NCBI RefSeq assembly: GCF_965196975.1
Contig: NZ_OZ239981.1
Span: 1,550,001 to 1,614,000, forward strand
Direction of reading: 5' to 3'
Source: Endozoicomonas sp965196975
GTDB taxonomy: Bacteria; Pseudomonadota; Gammaproteobacteria; Pseudomonadales; Endozoicomonadaceae
DNA length: 64,000 nucleotides
Shown: positions 34,517 to 44,112 of the stretch, in pieces
How the letters are laid out: each line of letters opens with the position of its first letter
How positions within the stretch are numbered: position 1 is the stretch's first letter
Position numbers and translations under genes: made by a program
Notes under the pieces: model-generated
Told to the model about the DNA's origin: nothing
The model's database searches: none
What the model saw: only the letters and a program-made list of their open reading frames with translations

Positions 34517-35191
34517 ATGAAGATTAAATCCCTTTCTCTTGCAATTATCAGCGCAACTGCACTGCTGTCAGGTGCTGTCCAGGCTTATGAAACTGGCGAC
34601 ATTATCGTTCGCGGTGGTCTGGCCAGTGTGAACCCAGATGTGGATAGTGGGAACATATATGCGGGTGGCGTAGAGCAAGCAGACCAGAGAGTTGATGTTA
34701 ATAATGATACCCAGATGGGTTTGTCTTTAACGTACATGGTTCAAGATAACATTGGTATCGAACTTTTGGCCGCAACGCCTTTCTCACATAACCTGCAAGG
34801 AAAAGGTGGTCTTGCTGGCCTGAATGACTTTGCAGAGGTGAAGCATTTACCGCCAACATTGACGGTTCAATATTACCCAATGGACAATAGTTCAGCTTTT
34901 CAGCCTTATGTTGGCGTTGGCCTGAATTATACTATCTTTTTCAGTGAAAAATTCATCAATGGGGCGGATGCAACTTTTGGCAGCCTGGAGTTAGATGATT
35001 CTCTTGGGTTAGCAGCTCAGGTAGGTTTTGATTATGAGATTGCCGAAAACTGGAGCTTAAATGCTGCTGTGTGGTATATGGATATTGATACCACAGGAAC
35101 CTTTAAAAATGCTAATGGAACTGGTGACTACAAAATCGATGTTTCTCTGGATCCGTGGGTCTATATGGCCGGTGTAGCCTATCGTTTTTGA
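34517..35191 (+). CDS. ompW: OmpW family outer-membrane protein
   Basis: Eight-stranded outer-membrane beta barrel, 224 aa, with a signal peptide ending AVQA. The family landmarks are IIVRGGLASVNPD after the signal, GLSLTYMVQDNIGIELLAATPFSH (in part), VQYYP...FQPYVGVGLNY, and the terminal VYMAGVAYRF, whose final aromatic residue is the BAM-recognition signature. OmpW proteins form a narrow hydrophobic channel. AAGGACAAGG precedes the ATG. Confidence 0.92.
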   Translation: MKIKSLSLAIISATALLSGAVQAYETGDIIVRGGLASVNPDVDSGNIYAGGVEQADQRVDVNNDTQMGLSLTYMVQDNIGIELLAATPFSHNLQGKGGLAGLNDFAEVKHLPPTLTVQYYPMDNSSAFQPYVGVGLNYTIFFSEKFINGADATFGSLELDDSLGLAAQVGFDYEIAENWSLNAAVWYMDIDTTGTFKNANGTGDYKIDVSLDPWVYMAGVAYRF

Positions 35192-35214
35192 TACATCACT
35201 AGCTCATTGAATGG

Positions 35215-35250
35215 AAGGCTGCTGCCAGATCACTGATAGCAGCCTTATTA
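35215..35250. terminator. Terminator between ompW and the aspartic protease gene
   Basis: AAGGCTGCT / AGCAGCCTT, a perfect 9-bp stem with a 14-nt loop and AT-rich flanks on both sides, located between two converging stop codons. Confidence 0.7.
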
Positions 35251-36507
35251 CTATTGAATGGGATTTGTCGCGATCATCGGGTGAGAAGTGAAATGTTTGC
35301 GCAGTTCCTGAGGTGAACTGAGGTCTTCTGCCAGCTTAGCGAAGCCCACCTTACTGTCGGTCTTATCAAAGACTACATAGAAGGCTCTCATAAAGGCATC
35401 CCCAAAAATCCAGAAATCTTGGTTGCTTGGTGCCAGACCCGCGGTGCACTGCTCCTGTCCCCACCAGTCTACTTGCTTGACCACATAAAATTCGGGTGGA
35501 ACTACATAGTTCTGGCCACCAATACTAAAAGTCAGAGAGGGTTGGTCCTTGAGATTTGAACAGTCTGGACTGAGATTCAGTGTATCAAGGATGTTGGACA
35601 CATCCTCTGCAGGTCCAACAATTAATGATGTTCCGGAATCAACAATTGCTCTGCAATTTCCCTGATATTGGCAGCTTAAAGGCACGTTTTCTGTATTCAC
35701 AGCGATGCTGTCAAAGGCAATGTTGTAGTAAAAATCGATGGGGCCTCCAGTTTCGAGTGACTGTAACGGATGCCAGGTAATATCACCTTGATAGTATCGA
35801 GGGTCCGGCTCGCCAATAATGAGCCGTCCTTTCCCGTCAGAGGGGGTGTTTGAAAGATAGAATGAGAAAATAGCCTTAGGGATCAAACCTTGCTGAACGG
35901 CATTATCCATCCATGGGGTTACCTGATCGCTGGCAATATTTTTGTAGGCAAGCCCGAAAATACCGTCAAAAGGAGAGTTCTGGAAGTTATCAGAAAGCTG
36001 GCTGGCCAATCCGATACCCTGATTAAAGACGCTGATCCCCCCAAAGGTTACGGTGTCATAACCAACGTATCCCTGCATGTTTCCAGTTCCATATTGTATG
36101 GATAATTCCTGGTCATTGGTTGAAAATGTCTGACTGAGCTCTGGGTCAAACTTTTGCTTATTCTCACAGGCGGCCGACAGGCAGTTCTTTTCGGGTGTCC
36201 AGATATTGCTTGAGCCAGTGTCAAGTACACCGGTGAATTCCTGATTTTGGGAGCCCATTAAAAATGCGCCAAAGTACTGCGTGTTATGTTTGTCACCAAG
36301 AACAACTTCACCTTCTTCTAGTGTTTGTGTGATCAGTTCACTGCTTTTTAGTCGTTGTTCCTTGGTTGGTTCATGAACATGGATGTAAGCTCTTTGAGAC
36401 TGGCTTTGCTCTTGTTCAGAGAGTTTTTTTTCCAGCTCTTCAGCATGAGTAAAAAGTGCCTGAGAAAGAATCAACGAAGGGATTGATGCGATAAGAAGCT
36501 TGTTCAT
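35251..36507 (-). CDS. Pepsin-like aspartic protease (family A1), exported
   Basis: 418-aa two-lobed aspartic protease of the eukaryote-type A1 family, rare in bacteria (known from Shewanella and some other gammaproteobacteria). Signal peptide MNKLLIASIPSLILSQALFTHA, then a ~50-residue Glu/Gln-rich stretch that may be a propeptide, then the mature enzyme. Both catalytic motifs are intact: VLDTGSSN with D96 and IVDSGTS with D290; the flap Tyr is Y139 in IQYGTGNMQGYVGYD. Cys pairs 109/114, 279/285 and 316/354 match the three pepsin disulfides, so it should fold in the periplasm or outside. Peptide target unknown. Monocistronic. Confidence 0.92.
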   Translation of the reverse strand: MNKLLIASIPSLILSQALFTHAEELEKKLSEQEQSQSQRAYIHVHEPTKEQRLKSSELITQTLEEGEVVLGDKHNTQYFGAFLMGSQNQEFTGVLDTGSSNIWTPEKNCLSAACENKQKFDPELSQTFSTNDQELSIQYGTGNMQGYVGYDTVTFGGISVFNQGIGLASQLSDNFQNSPFDGIFGLAYKNIASDQVTPWMDNAVQQGLIPKAIFSFYLSNTPSDGKGRLIIGEPDPRYYQGDITWHPLQSLETGGPIDFYYNIAFDSIAVNTENVPLSCQYQGNCRAIVDSGTSLIVGPAEDVSNILDTLNLSPDCSNLKDQPSLTFSIGGQNYVVPPEFYVVKQVDWWGQEQCTAGLAPSNQDFWIFGDAFMRAFYVVFDKTDSKVGFAKLAEDLSSPQELRKHFTSHPMIATNPIQ

Positions 36508-36661
36508 AGCTCCTCCACTTTATAAGTGATAGGGGGTCAGCACTGCTTCAAGCTAGTAGATGGCTGTCGTCTTTTCCAATACGACTTTATATAATCCAGT
36601 GGTTTGAAATGTGTTACTATTTTGGAAAAATTGTTGCTGTATTGACTGATTTGGCTGCTTT

Positions 36662-37177
36662 ATGGAAAAACTGTTCGAAAAAATGCTCTATTCCGCCCGT
36701 TGGTTGCTGGCTCCAATTTATATTGGTTTGAGTCTTGTATTAATCGCTCTGTTGATTGAGTTCTTTGAGAGCGTGACATATCTATTACTTAATGTTTCCA
36801 ATATGAATGAGACCGAAGTAACGTTGAAGGTGCTGACCCTGGTAGATGTGGCACTGGTTGGCGGTCTGATCGTTATGGTGATGTATGCTGGCTATGAGAA
36901 CTTTGTCTCCAAGATTGACTTAGACGAAGTTTCTGAAAAACTGAGCTGGTTGGGCAAAATGGATGCCGGCTCTCTCAAAGCCAAGGTTGCAGCGTCTATT
37001 GTAGCCATATCGTCAATTCACCTGCTTAAAGTCTTTATGAATGCGGGAAATATCCCTAATGATAAGTTGATGTGGGCCGTATTGATGCATCTGACCTTCG
37101 TGGCTTCAGCGTTCTTTATGGGGTTGCTCGATCTTCTGCTTCATAAGAAAAAGAAAGATATTGATACCTCGCTTTAA
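36662..37177 (+). CDS. yqhA: YqhA family membrane protein (UPF0114)
   Basis: 171-aa inner-membrane protein of unknown function with about four transmembrane helices (ARWLLAPIYIGLSLVLIALLIEF, LTLVDVALVGGLIVMVMYAGYE, VAASIVAISSIHLLKVF, LMWAVLMHLTFVASAFFMGLLDLLL; each quoted here only as location guides in shortened form elsewhere). The ENFVSKID loop and a basic C-terminal tail are family features. Single gene. Confidence 0.85.
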   Translation: MEKLFEKMLYSARWLLAPIYIGLSLVLIALLIEFFESVTYLLLNVSNMNETEVTLKVLTLVDVALVGGLIVMVMYAGYENFVSKIDLDEVSEKLSWLGKMDAGSLKAKVAASIVAISSIHLLKVFMNAGNIPNDKLMWAVLMHLTFVASAFFMGLLDLLLHKKKKDIDTSL

Positions 37178-37268
37178 TGCTCTCCTATCCGTAAATTGTT
37201 CGTGTTATTACCCTGCTGGCTCAGTTAGGTGGGCCAGTTATGTACTGCATCTCCCTTATTATCTTTCC

Positions 37269-37406
37269 ATGACCGTCTATCTGCATAATGGGATAAAAAT
37301 TTGCTCTACGACGGGCTTCGAGATTACAGATAATACCAATAAAATGGTTGCTGAAGCCTTGTGTAAGAAGGGTATTGTTCATGAAAATGAAAAGTATATT
37401 CCCTGA
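37269..37406 (+). CDS. Doubtful 45-codon ORF
   Basis: Reads MTVYLHNGIKICSTTGFEIT and continues to KKGIVHENEKYIP. The composition is protein-like, but I recognise no family, no clear ribosome-binding site precedes it, and it sits in AT-rich DNA with stop-rich flanks. It may be a remnant of a larger gene or chance. Confidence 0.2.
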   Translation: MTVYLHNGIKICSTTGFEITDNTNKMVAEALCKKGIVHENEKYIP

Positions 37407-37820
37407 ACCCTTTCAGTTTTCTGCCTTAGTCAGAAATCAGATGTTGTATGTGATATTATCCAATCATATTTGGTGATTTTGATGATATTACCAAATACCT
37501 CTTGAGAGCTAAGTGTCAACCAAACCTTGGCCACGATGAATTTGGTCAGCACATTATATTGACTTATTATTCTTAACTCATGTGTCCTATTTGTTGGGCA
37601 GGATAAATTAGGGTTTACTTTACCTGAAGTAGAAGCTGTAGTTCTATTTGGATACTCTGGTGAAAATCATGTAAACCATCTTTTGAGAACAACACACGTA
37701 TTCTGATAATACTTTATTTGTGAATTGGTAATGTAAGGGTTTCCTGTTACTGATAACTAGAATATTTGAGTAATGATCTTTTGATTATTTGGTATTATGG
37801 CCTTCCCACTTGGAGGCCAT
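37407..37820. other. AT-rich intergenic region upstream of miaE
   Basis: 414 bp, clearly more AT-rich than its neighbours. An imperfect dyad ATTTGGTGAT / ATTACCAAAT lies near 37470-37498. No gene or mobile-element end was found. Confidence 0.4.
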
Positions 37821-38507
37821 ATGATAGTTGATATTTCTCATATTTTAGAATTCCTACCTTGCCCAACCCCCCAAGACTGGATCGAAGAAGCTCGTAAGCC
37901 AGAAAATCTTTCGGTGATTCTGGTGGATCATGCTAATAACGAACTCAAGGCCGCTCAATCGGCAATGGCGATCATGAGTCGTTACCGTACGGGAAAGTTT
38001 GATCGAAACAAAGGACGTAGTAGGAATGACGAAGAAACGGGAGGTCTGCAACTTAAGCCTGAAGACCAGCTAAGTCTGTTGAACAAAATGTCCAGATTGG
38101 CTCGTGAAGAACTAAGGCATTATGAGCAGGTACTGGCCATTATGGCGCGAAGGGAGATTCCTTATACTCACCTGGGAGCGGGTCGGTATGCAGGACAGTT
38201 AAGTACCATCATCAGGACCTATGAGCCTGCCAGATTAGTGGACACTTTGATTATGGGAGCTTTTATAGAAGCTCGCTCCTGTGAGCGTTTTGCAGCACTA
38301 TCCCCTTGGCTGGATGATGAATTAAAGAAGTTTTACCAATCACTGCTTAAGTCTGAGAGTCGGCATTTTCAGGATTATCTCACTCTGGCTGAAGTGATTA
38401 ATGGTTCTGATATTGGCGATCGAGTGAATCTCTTTGCCGGTATTGAACAAGATGCGATTTTGTCTCCGGATCAAAATTTTCGATTTCACAGCGGTATCCC
38501 AGGCTAG
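37821..38507 (+). CDS. miaE: tRNA-(ms2io6A)-hydroxylase MiaE
   Basis: Diiron monooxygenase that hydroxylates the isopentenyl group of ms2i6A37 in tRNA, using O2. About 228 aa. Ferritin-like helices carry the ligands: DHANNELKAAQ, LAREELRHYEQV (ExxH), FIEARSCERFA and SESRHFQDY (ExxH). ATG 37821 is preceded by a strong TTGGAGG at good spacing, so it is preferred to ATG 37797. Confidence 0.9.
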   Translation: MIVDISHILEFLPCPTPQDWIEEARKPENLSVILVDHANNELKAAQSAMAIMSRYRTGKFDRNKGRSRNDEETGGLQLKPEDQLSLLNKMSRLAREELRHYEQVLAIMARREIPYTHLGAGRYAGQLSTIIRTYEPARLVDTLIMGAFIEARSCERFAALSPWLDDELKKFYQSLLKSESRHFQDYLTLAEVINGSDIGDRVNLFAGIEQDAILSPDQNFRFHSGIPG

Positions 38508-38617
38508 GTAGCGCTGGCAGTAGATTTACACTTCCTCGCCTTGACGCCTCTTTAATTGCTTTAACCGACAAGTAATCAGGCTCTTAATATGGAAAGAGCC
38601 TGTATCTATTCTGTTGA

Positions 38618-41600
38618 CTAAGCTAACGCTTTTTCCAATGCCCTTGTTATATGGTCAGGTGAAGTCGTTCTCCTGGCAATCAGTGCATATATGGATGGCA
38701 CTACAAAGAGGGTTAACAGGCTGGAGACGGCGACCCCGGCAAAAACGACGACCCCGATAGAGAACCGGAACTCGGAACCGGCTCCTGTTGCCAGGAGGAG
38801 GGGGATGGCGCCAACCACTGTGGTAAGCGCTGTCATCAAAATTGGACGCAGTCGCAAGGCCGAGGCTTCAAGTACCGCCTCATTAAAGGCCAGCCCCTGG
38901 TCCCGGAGCTGGTTGATAAACTCCACAATCAGAATCCCGTTCTTGGCAGAGAGTCCGATCAGCATGATCATGGCCAGTTGACTGAAGATATTCAGAGTTT
39001 CACCGCTGATGTATAGACCAAACAGAGCCCCGGAAATACCTAGAGGTACGGTGAGCATAACGATCAGTGGATGAACAAAGCTTTCAAACTGGGCTGCCAG
39101 CACCAAGTACACAACCAGCATAGCCATCGCGAAGACAAAGAAAATGGCACTTTGGTTGGATCGATAGTCCAGAGACTCCCCTTTGTAGTTGACAATTGCT
39201 TCCGGGGGCAGGTGTTCAACCACCTGCTGGTCGAGAAACTCCAGTGCTTCGCCAATGGAGTAGTTACCTACGAGACTGGCAGAGATAGTAATTGCCCGGT
39301 TCCGGTTATAGTGCTTCAGCATGGCCGCTTTACCCACTTCCTCCACGGATACCAGGTTGTCGAGACGGATTAACTCGCCAGTGGTATGGGACCGGACGTA
39401 GAGTGAAGCCAGGTCAAGAGCACTGTTAAAGGCTTCTTCTTTGGCTCGCAGGAAAACATCATATTCCTCGCCGCGCTCCATAAAAGTCGTGTCGGTGACT
39501 CCACCCAGCATGGTTTCCAGTGTTGCTCCGATTTCTTCTGCAGAAACACCGAGCTCCTGGGCTCGTTCCCGGTCAATCGTTATCTCGAGCTGGGGCTGAT
39601 TCTGGTTAAAGTCAATATCAACATCCCTGAGTCCTGGGTTTTCACGAGCCTTTTCTGCAATGACATCTGCCCATTCAACCAGTTGATCAAAGGAACCACC
39701 ACCAAGGACGAATTGAATCGGGGCTTCGGAACGACCACCAATGGTGGAACGCATAACAGGAATGGCCCGAACATTTGGAATGCCGGCCATAAGCTGGCGT
39801 ACCTGCCCCATGACTTCGGCAGCACTGACATCCCGGTCGTCCCAGTCTTCCAGAGTTCCGATCAGAATACCGGAGTTACTGCCACTGTTGCCGCCCCAGC
39901 CAGGCGAGCGGACAAACAGGTATTTCAGCACGCCTTCGCCGAGATGAGGCAATAGTTTTGATTCAAGCTGCAGCATGCTTTCTTCCATGCTGTCATAGTT
40001 CGCACCCTCAGGACCTTTTAAGATCACAATAAACTCACCCCGATCTTCTGATGGCGTGAAGGTTTGGGGGATCATTGGGTAGAGCAGTGCGGTTACACCC
40101 AATGAAGCCAGCAGTAAAAGCAGGCCCACCCATTGGAATTTAAGGACTTTTACCAGTGTTTTTCGGTATACATCAGTCAGCCATTGATGTGCTTTTTCGA
40201 TCAGCTGGCTTGCTTTTGAAGGTTTTACATTCAATTTGAGCAGCTGCGAACTCATCATTGGAGACAGGGTCAGAGCAATCAGACTTGAGAAAACCACGGC
40301 ACCGATCAGTGTCATTGCATATTCAGAAAATAGTCTGCCAACAGAGCCTTCCATAAACACAATCGGTACGAATGTCATCACCAGAACGACCGTGGTTGCG
40401 ACTACCGCGAAGCTAACTTCACGGGCACCTTTCCAGGCGGCGACCAGCGGAGGTTCTCCGCGCTCCAGATGCTGGTGGATATTTTCCAGAACCACGATCG
40501 CATCATCAACCACCAGACCAATTGCCAGAACCAGTGCCAGAAGTGTCAGCAAGTTGATTGAGTAGCCCAGAAGGTGAATTACGATAAAAGCACTGATCAG
40601 AGAAACCGGTACGGTCACTGCAGGAATCAGGGTCGCTCGAAGATTGCCAAGGAATATATAAAGGACAAGAATGACCAGGGCAATGGTCATGGCCAGGGTG
40701 GCATACACTTCATCGATGGCTGACTGAATGTAAATGGAGGAGTCCCGGGTGGTGGTCATATAGGTGCCTTCCGGAAGGAAAGGGGTGAACGCTTCGATCT
40801 CATCTTTCACGTTCTGGATGACTTCCAGCGGGTTGGCCTGGGAAAGCGGCACAATTCCAAGGCTTAGTACGTTCCGGCCATTGGCTTTTGCCAGCGTTTC
40901 AATTTCTTTTGCTTCTGTGCGGATGGAGGCAATATCCTCCAGATAGACTTTGCTGCTGCCGTCCTGACGAATAAGTAGACGGCGGAAATCATTAATGGTG
41001 TTGTAGTCACGATTAACGCGAACGGGCAACGTCCTCAAACTGTCGGTTAATTCACCGGCAGGAAGCTCGACGTTGTCACGGCGCAGGGCGCTTCGCACGT
41101 CACTGGTGGTTATTTGTCGGGCGGCCATGGCTTGAGCATCCAACTCAATACGCATGACGTATTCGCGGGCGCCCATTACATCAACAGAACTGACGCCATC
41201 AACGAGGGAAAGCCGATCCTGTAAGGTCCGTTCTGCGTAGTCAGTGAGCTCAATCAGTGACATGGTGTCACTTTGCAGGCTGACATTGAGAATGGTCTCA
41301 CCACTGCCATCATTCTTCCAGACAATGGGCGATTCGGCTTCATCCGGCAGGCGCCATATAACCCGTGACATGGCTTCGCGGACATCATTGGCCGCCGTTT
41401 CCATATCCCGGTCGGGCGAGAACTCGATATTAATTCGGGATGTGCCATTGCGGCTGGTACTCTCAATAAAGCGAACACCCTCAATACCACCGAGCTGGTC
41501 CTCAATGACGTTGGTGATCTTGCTTTCAATGACCTCTGCAGAAGCCCCGTCATACCCGGTATAAACCATGACAGTTGGGGGGGTGATATCTGGCAGCTCC

Positions 41601-41704
41601 CTTACCGGCAACATCTGGAAGCAGACGACCCCGAAAGTAATCAGCAGCAGGCTGACAACGGTAGCAAACACCGGACGTTTAATGGATAAATCAGACAATA
41701 TCAT
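38618..41704 (-). CDS. RND-family efflux transporter permease (AcrB/MexF-like, HAE1 type)
   Basis: 1028-aa proton-driven inner-membrane pump. The start MILSDLSIKRPVFATVVSLLLI and the repeated halves of 6 helices and a large periplasmic domain are typical. TM4 has LLALVLAIGLVVDDAIVVLENI with the two Asp of the proton relay, and TM10 carries the Lys region LSAKNGILIVEFINQLRD. PVSLISAFIVIHLLGYSINLL and the C-terminal LMTALTTVVGAIPLLLATG also fit. Substrate specificity cannot be read. The membrane fusion protein lies 2 bp upstream in the same operon; no TolC-type gene is beside them. Confidence 0.93.
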   Translation of the reverse strand: MILSDLSIKRPVFATVVSLLLITFGVVCFQMLPVRELPDITPPTVMVYTGYDGASAEVIESKITNVIEDQLGGIEGVRFIESTSRNGTSRINIEFSPDRDMETAANDVREAMSRVIWRLPDEAESPIVWKNDGSGETILNVSLQSDTMSLIELTDYAERTLQDRLSLVDGVSSVDVMGAREYVMRIELDAQAMAARQITTSDVRSALRRDNVELPAGELTDSLRTLPVRVNRDYNTINDFRRLLIRQDGSSKVYLEDIASIRTEAKEIETLAKANGRNVLSLGIVPLSQANPLEVIQNVKDEIEAFTPFLPEGTYMTTTRDSSIYIQSAIDEVYATLAMTIALVILVLYIFLGNLRATLIPAVTVPVSLISAFIVIHLLGYSINLLTLLALVLAIGLVVDDAIVVLENIHQHLERGEPPLVAAWKGAREVSFAVVATTVVLVMTFVPIVFMEGSVGRLFSEYAMTLIGAVVFSSLIALTLSPMMSSQLLKLNVKPSKASQLIEKAHQWLTDVYRKTLVKVLKFQWVGLLLLLASLGVTALLYPMIPQTFTPSEDRGEFIVILKGPEGANYDSMEESMLQLESKLLPHLGEGVLKYLFVRSPGWGGNSGSNSGILIGTLEDWDDRDVSAAEVMGQVRQLMAGIPNVRAIPVMRSTIGGRSEAPIQFVLGGGSFDQLVEWADVIAEKARENPGLRDVDIDFNQNQPQLEITIDRERAQELGVSAEEIGATLETMLGGVTDTTFMERGEEYDVFLRAKEEAFNSALDLASLYVRSHTTGELIRLDNLVSVEEVGKAAMLKHYNRNRAITISASLVGNYSIGEALEFLDQQVVEHLPPEAIVNYKGESLDYRSNQSAIFFVFAMAMLVVYLVLAAQFESFVHPLIVMLTVPLGISGALFGLYISGETLNIFSQLAMIMLIGLSAKNGILIVEFINQLRDQGLAFNEAVLEASALRLRPILMTALTTVVGAIPLLLATGAGSEFRFSIGVVVFAGVAVSSLLTLFVVPSIYALIARRTTSPDHITRALEKALA

Positions 41705-41706
41705 GA

Positions 41707-42891
41707 TTAGAGCAATCCATCCGCAGCTGCAGGTTGAACCGGGCTGGAAGAGAGAACAGGCTGTTCTTCTTCAAGTACTTTTACCCGGCGGCCATCAGTC
41801 ACTTTTACCGCACCTTCATTGACCACCATCTCTCCCTCGGCCAACCCAGACAGCACAACGATGTATTGATCAATGGTCTGGCCGGTTGTGATGGTTCTGC
41901 GTTCCACCTGATTGTGCTCATCAATAACGAATACGTAGCGACGGTTTCCATCAAACAAAATGCTGCGGGAAGGAACGACCAGCTGTTGCTCCCCCGGGCG
42001 CTCGATAGAGGTGCGCATCAGCATGCCAGGAAGGAGTTGTGAGTTCGGGTTGTCCAGAAGCGCTCTGACCTGAAAGGTCAGGTTGACTGGATCAATCCGG
42101 GAGTTGATGCTGTCGATGGTACCGGTAAACGTCTTTCCGGGCCACGCATCTGTAGTCGCAGTAATACGGGCACCTTTTCTGACATGGCTGAGACTGCTTT
42201 CAGGCAGGTCAAACGTTAATTTCATGGTGCTGAGGTCATCCAATGTGGTCAATACGGTACCTGCATTGATAAGTGCACCAATGCTCTGCTCGTGGAAGCT
42301 TAACGTCCCTGTGAAAGGGGCCTCCAATGTATAATGATCCAGTATGGCCAGCTCCGCCTGAAGCGCAGCTTCAAGACGCTCAACCGTTGCCCGCTGAGCC
42401 TTGAGTTCATCAACAGAGATGGCTTTTCTGGTGATCAGGGTTTCCATATATTCCAGTTGACGCTGGGCATCCTCAAAGGCAATACGTGCCTGAGCGGTTA
42501 TGGCCGCCTGCTCACGGTCATCCAGTTCGACCAGCAGTTTTCCTGATTTGACCTTGGCGCCATCTTTCAGATGAAGCGCAATAATGCGGCCATTGATTTG
42601 GGGGGTGATGTCAACTGACTGGTTGGCTTTCAGGTTTCCCAGTGCAATTAGCTTTTGCTGTAATGTGGTTTCCATGACTGGGAAGGCTGTTACCGTGGGT
42701 GCCTGGCCTTTTGGTGCTGAATGGGTAAAAGGTGCCAGCGAGGTCAGGGCAATAAGCAGAATTGCCCTGAATTTGGTCGGGAGTATTTGAGCCAATATCA
42801 ACCCGGGCTGAGTAAAATGAGAAGTTGCAGTCATGGCTCGGGGAGTCTCCTGAGGCATCAGATTTTGGGGGGAATCTGGCGTATGATTCAT
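41707..42891 (-). CDS. RND efflux periplasmic adaptor (membrane fusion protein)
   Basis: 394-aa adaptor linking the RND pump to an outer-membrane channel. Signal or anchor segment FRAILLIALTSLAPFTHSA, lipoyl-like halves (ITPQINGRIIALHLKDGAKVKSGKLLVELDD and LEAPFTGTLSFHEQSIGALI, both in part) around a coiled-coil hairpin, then beta-barrel and membrane-proximal domains (AEGEMVVNEGAVKVTDGRRV). ATG 42834 (AGGAG 12 nt upstream) is an alternative start that leaves a more usual signal peptide. Cotranscribed with the pump gene. Confidence 0.88.
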   Translation of the reverse strand: MNHTPDSPQNLMPQETPRAMTATSHFTQPGLILAQILPTKFRAILLIALTSLAPFTHSAPKGQAPTVTAFPVMETTLQQKLIALGNLKANQSVDITPQINGRIIALHLKDGAKVKSGKLLVELDDREQAAITAQARIAFEDAQRQLEYMETLITRKAISVDELKAQRATVERLEAALQAELAILDHYTLEAPFTGTLSFHEQSIGALINAGTVLTTLDDLSTMKLTFDLPESSLSHVRKGARITATTDAWPGKTFTGTIDSINSRIDPVNLTFQVRALLDNPNSQLLPGMLMRTSIERPGEQQLVVPSRSILFDGNRRYVFVIDEHNQVERRTITTGQTIDQYIVVLSGLAEGEMVVNEGAVKVTDGRRVKVLEEEQPVLSSSPVQPAAADGLL

Positions 42892-43212
42892 TTATGCGCA
42901 GGATTATATCCTTCAGAGACCACACTGATACCCTGAAATGTTGGGAAAGTTGTCGCAAATTGTATCATTAGGCTGGAGTGGCTGGTATAGAGCGCTTTAA
43001 CTACATTACCCCCTGGTTTCTAGCGAAAAATACCGCCTGTCGTACGCTATGAAGTAGTTGGTGGGGGCATCTTGGTTTATTGAAAACTCTTGAATCTCAA
43101 TTTTTGCCATCAGTGAGCCTGATAGAAACCATCGGAGATCATCGAAATGCTGGTGCCGCGCTTTTACTTAATACCAAAATCTTGATGATATTATGCCTAA
43201 TAGTGCTTTAGT
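42892..43212. other. Intergenic region upstream of the RND operon
   Basis: 321 bp between the adaptor start and the stop of the unknown minus-strand gene. No divergent regulator gene of the TetR/MarR kind sits here, and I saw no strong palindrome. Confidence 0.4.
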
Positions 43213-44112
43213 TTACTTTTTGAAAGGTAAGTCACCATATCCCCAGATCAAAGTGCCAGTAATGCTGGTTAGAAGCATTATCCATTCGGCCTTACTGACT
43301 CTCCCTTTTGCCCTTCTTGCTATTAATCTTGCACTTTCTATATCATAGTTTGGACTCATTAAACGGATATTGTCTTCACTTGGTAATTCTTTATTATTGA
43401 CTTTAGACACTATTTCAAAGATTTCTTCTTTATCTTTTCTCTTTGAATAGTTGATAAACCCAAACAGTGCTGTCCAGCAAATCAAGACTGCTCCTGACCT
43501 CTGAAATAATGCATCATCACCATCCCTGAATATATCGGTAATGAGCGAAGCCAAAACTATAACGGCAACGGTTATGCTGCTAATGATTAAAATGGAATTG
43601 CAATTTGTACTCCGTTCCCACCAGCTGTTAGACCTTGTCGTGAGGTGATGAGTGTCATTGTTAACAGTGTTATTTGCAGCCCTGATAGAACGTCTGTTGG
43701 CGTTTCTTGTCTCTCGAATATCACATATTGAGTCGTTGGAATCTTCCATTGACAGGAAGTTGAGATCAATACCTGTTGTTATAGTGCTTTTCTTTTGGCG
43801 ATTAAATTCCGGTGTGCGCTCTTCATTATCATGAGTGAACATTTTACAGCTTTCATGTTCGGTTGATTTCAAGTGTCGACAAGAGGCGGGTTTTTCTTGT
43901 GATGTTATGGATCTGGTTAGAATGCCTGATGTGCATGGAGAGCTTGCCTCACTTTCTACTCTAAAGGCAGCTTTTGTGATCGACTGAGAATGATGACTGC
44001 GAGTATTCCAGACATGGAAAGCAGGTTTTCCTGGCGTAATATTTGAAATTTCTCCTGAGGGAATGGCATTTATATCACTATCAGATTGGCACTTTTTGAA
44101 TAGTACATTCAT
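43213..44112 (-). CDS. Unknown protein with disordered N-terminus and C-terminal membrane helices
   Basis: 299 aa, no family recognised. Residues 1 to ~165 are rich in Ser, Thr, Asn, His and Arg with no obvious fold; the last ~125 hold three hydrophobic segments (ILIISSITVAVIVLASLI, SGAVLICWTALFGFI, WIMLLTSITGTLIWGY) separated by charged loops with KRKDKEEIFEIV. It has no signal peptide. Base composition is lower in GC than its neighbours, and the flanks are AT-rich, which is compatible with lineage-specific or acquired DNA. Its function is open. Confidence 0.6.
   Translation of the reverse strand: MNVLFKKCQSDSDINAIPSGEISNITPGKPAFHVWNTRSHHSQSITKAAFRVESEASSPCTSGILTRSITSQEKPASCRHLKSTEHESCKMFTHDNEERTPEFNRQKKSTITTGIDLNFLSMEDSNDSICDIRETRNANRRSIRAANNTVNNDTHHLTTRSNSWWERSTNCNSILIISSITVAVIVLASLITDIFRDGDDALFQRSGAVLICWTALFGFINYSKRKDKEEIFEIVSKVNNKELPSEDNIRLMSPNYDIESARLIARRAKGRVSKAEWIMLLTSITGTLIWGYGDLPFKK

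Noticed and set aside
38618..42891. RND pump lacking its outer-membrane channel as a broken system
   Set aside because: Many two-gene RND operons use a TolC encoded elsewhere, so absence here is not a defect.
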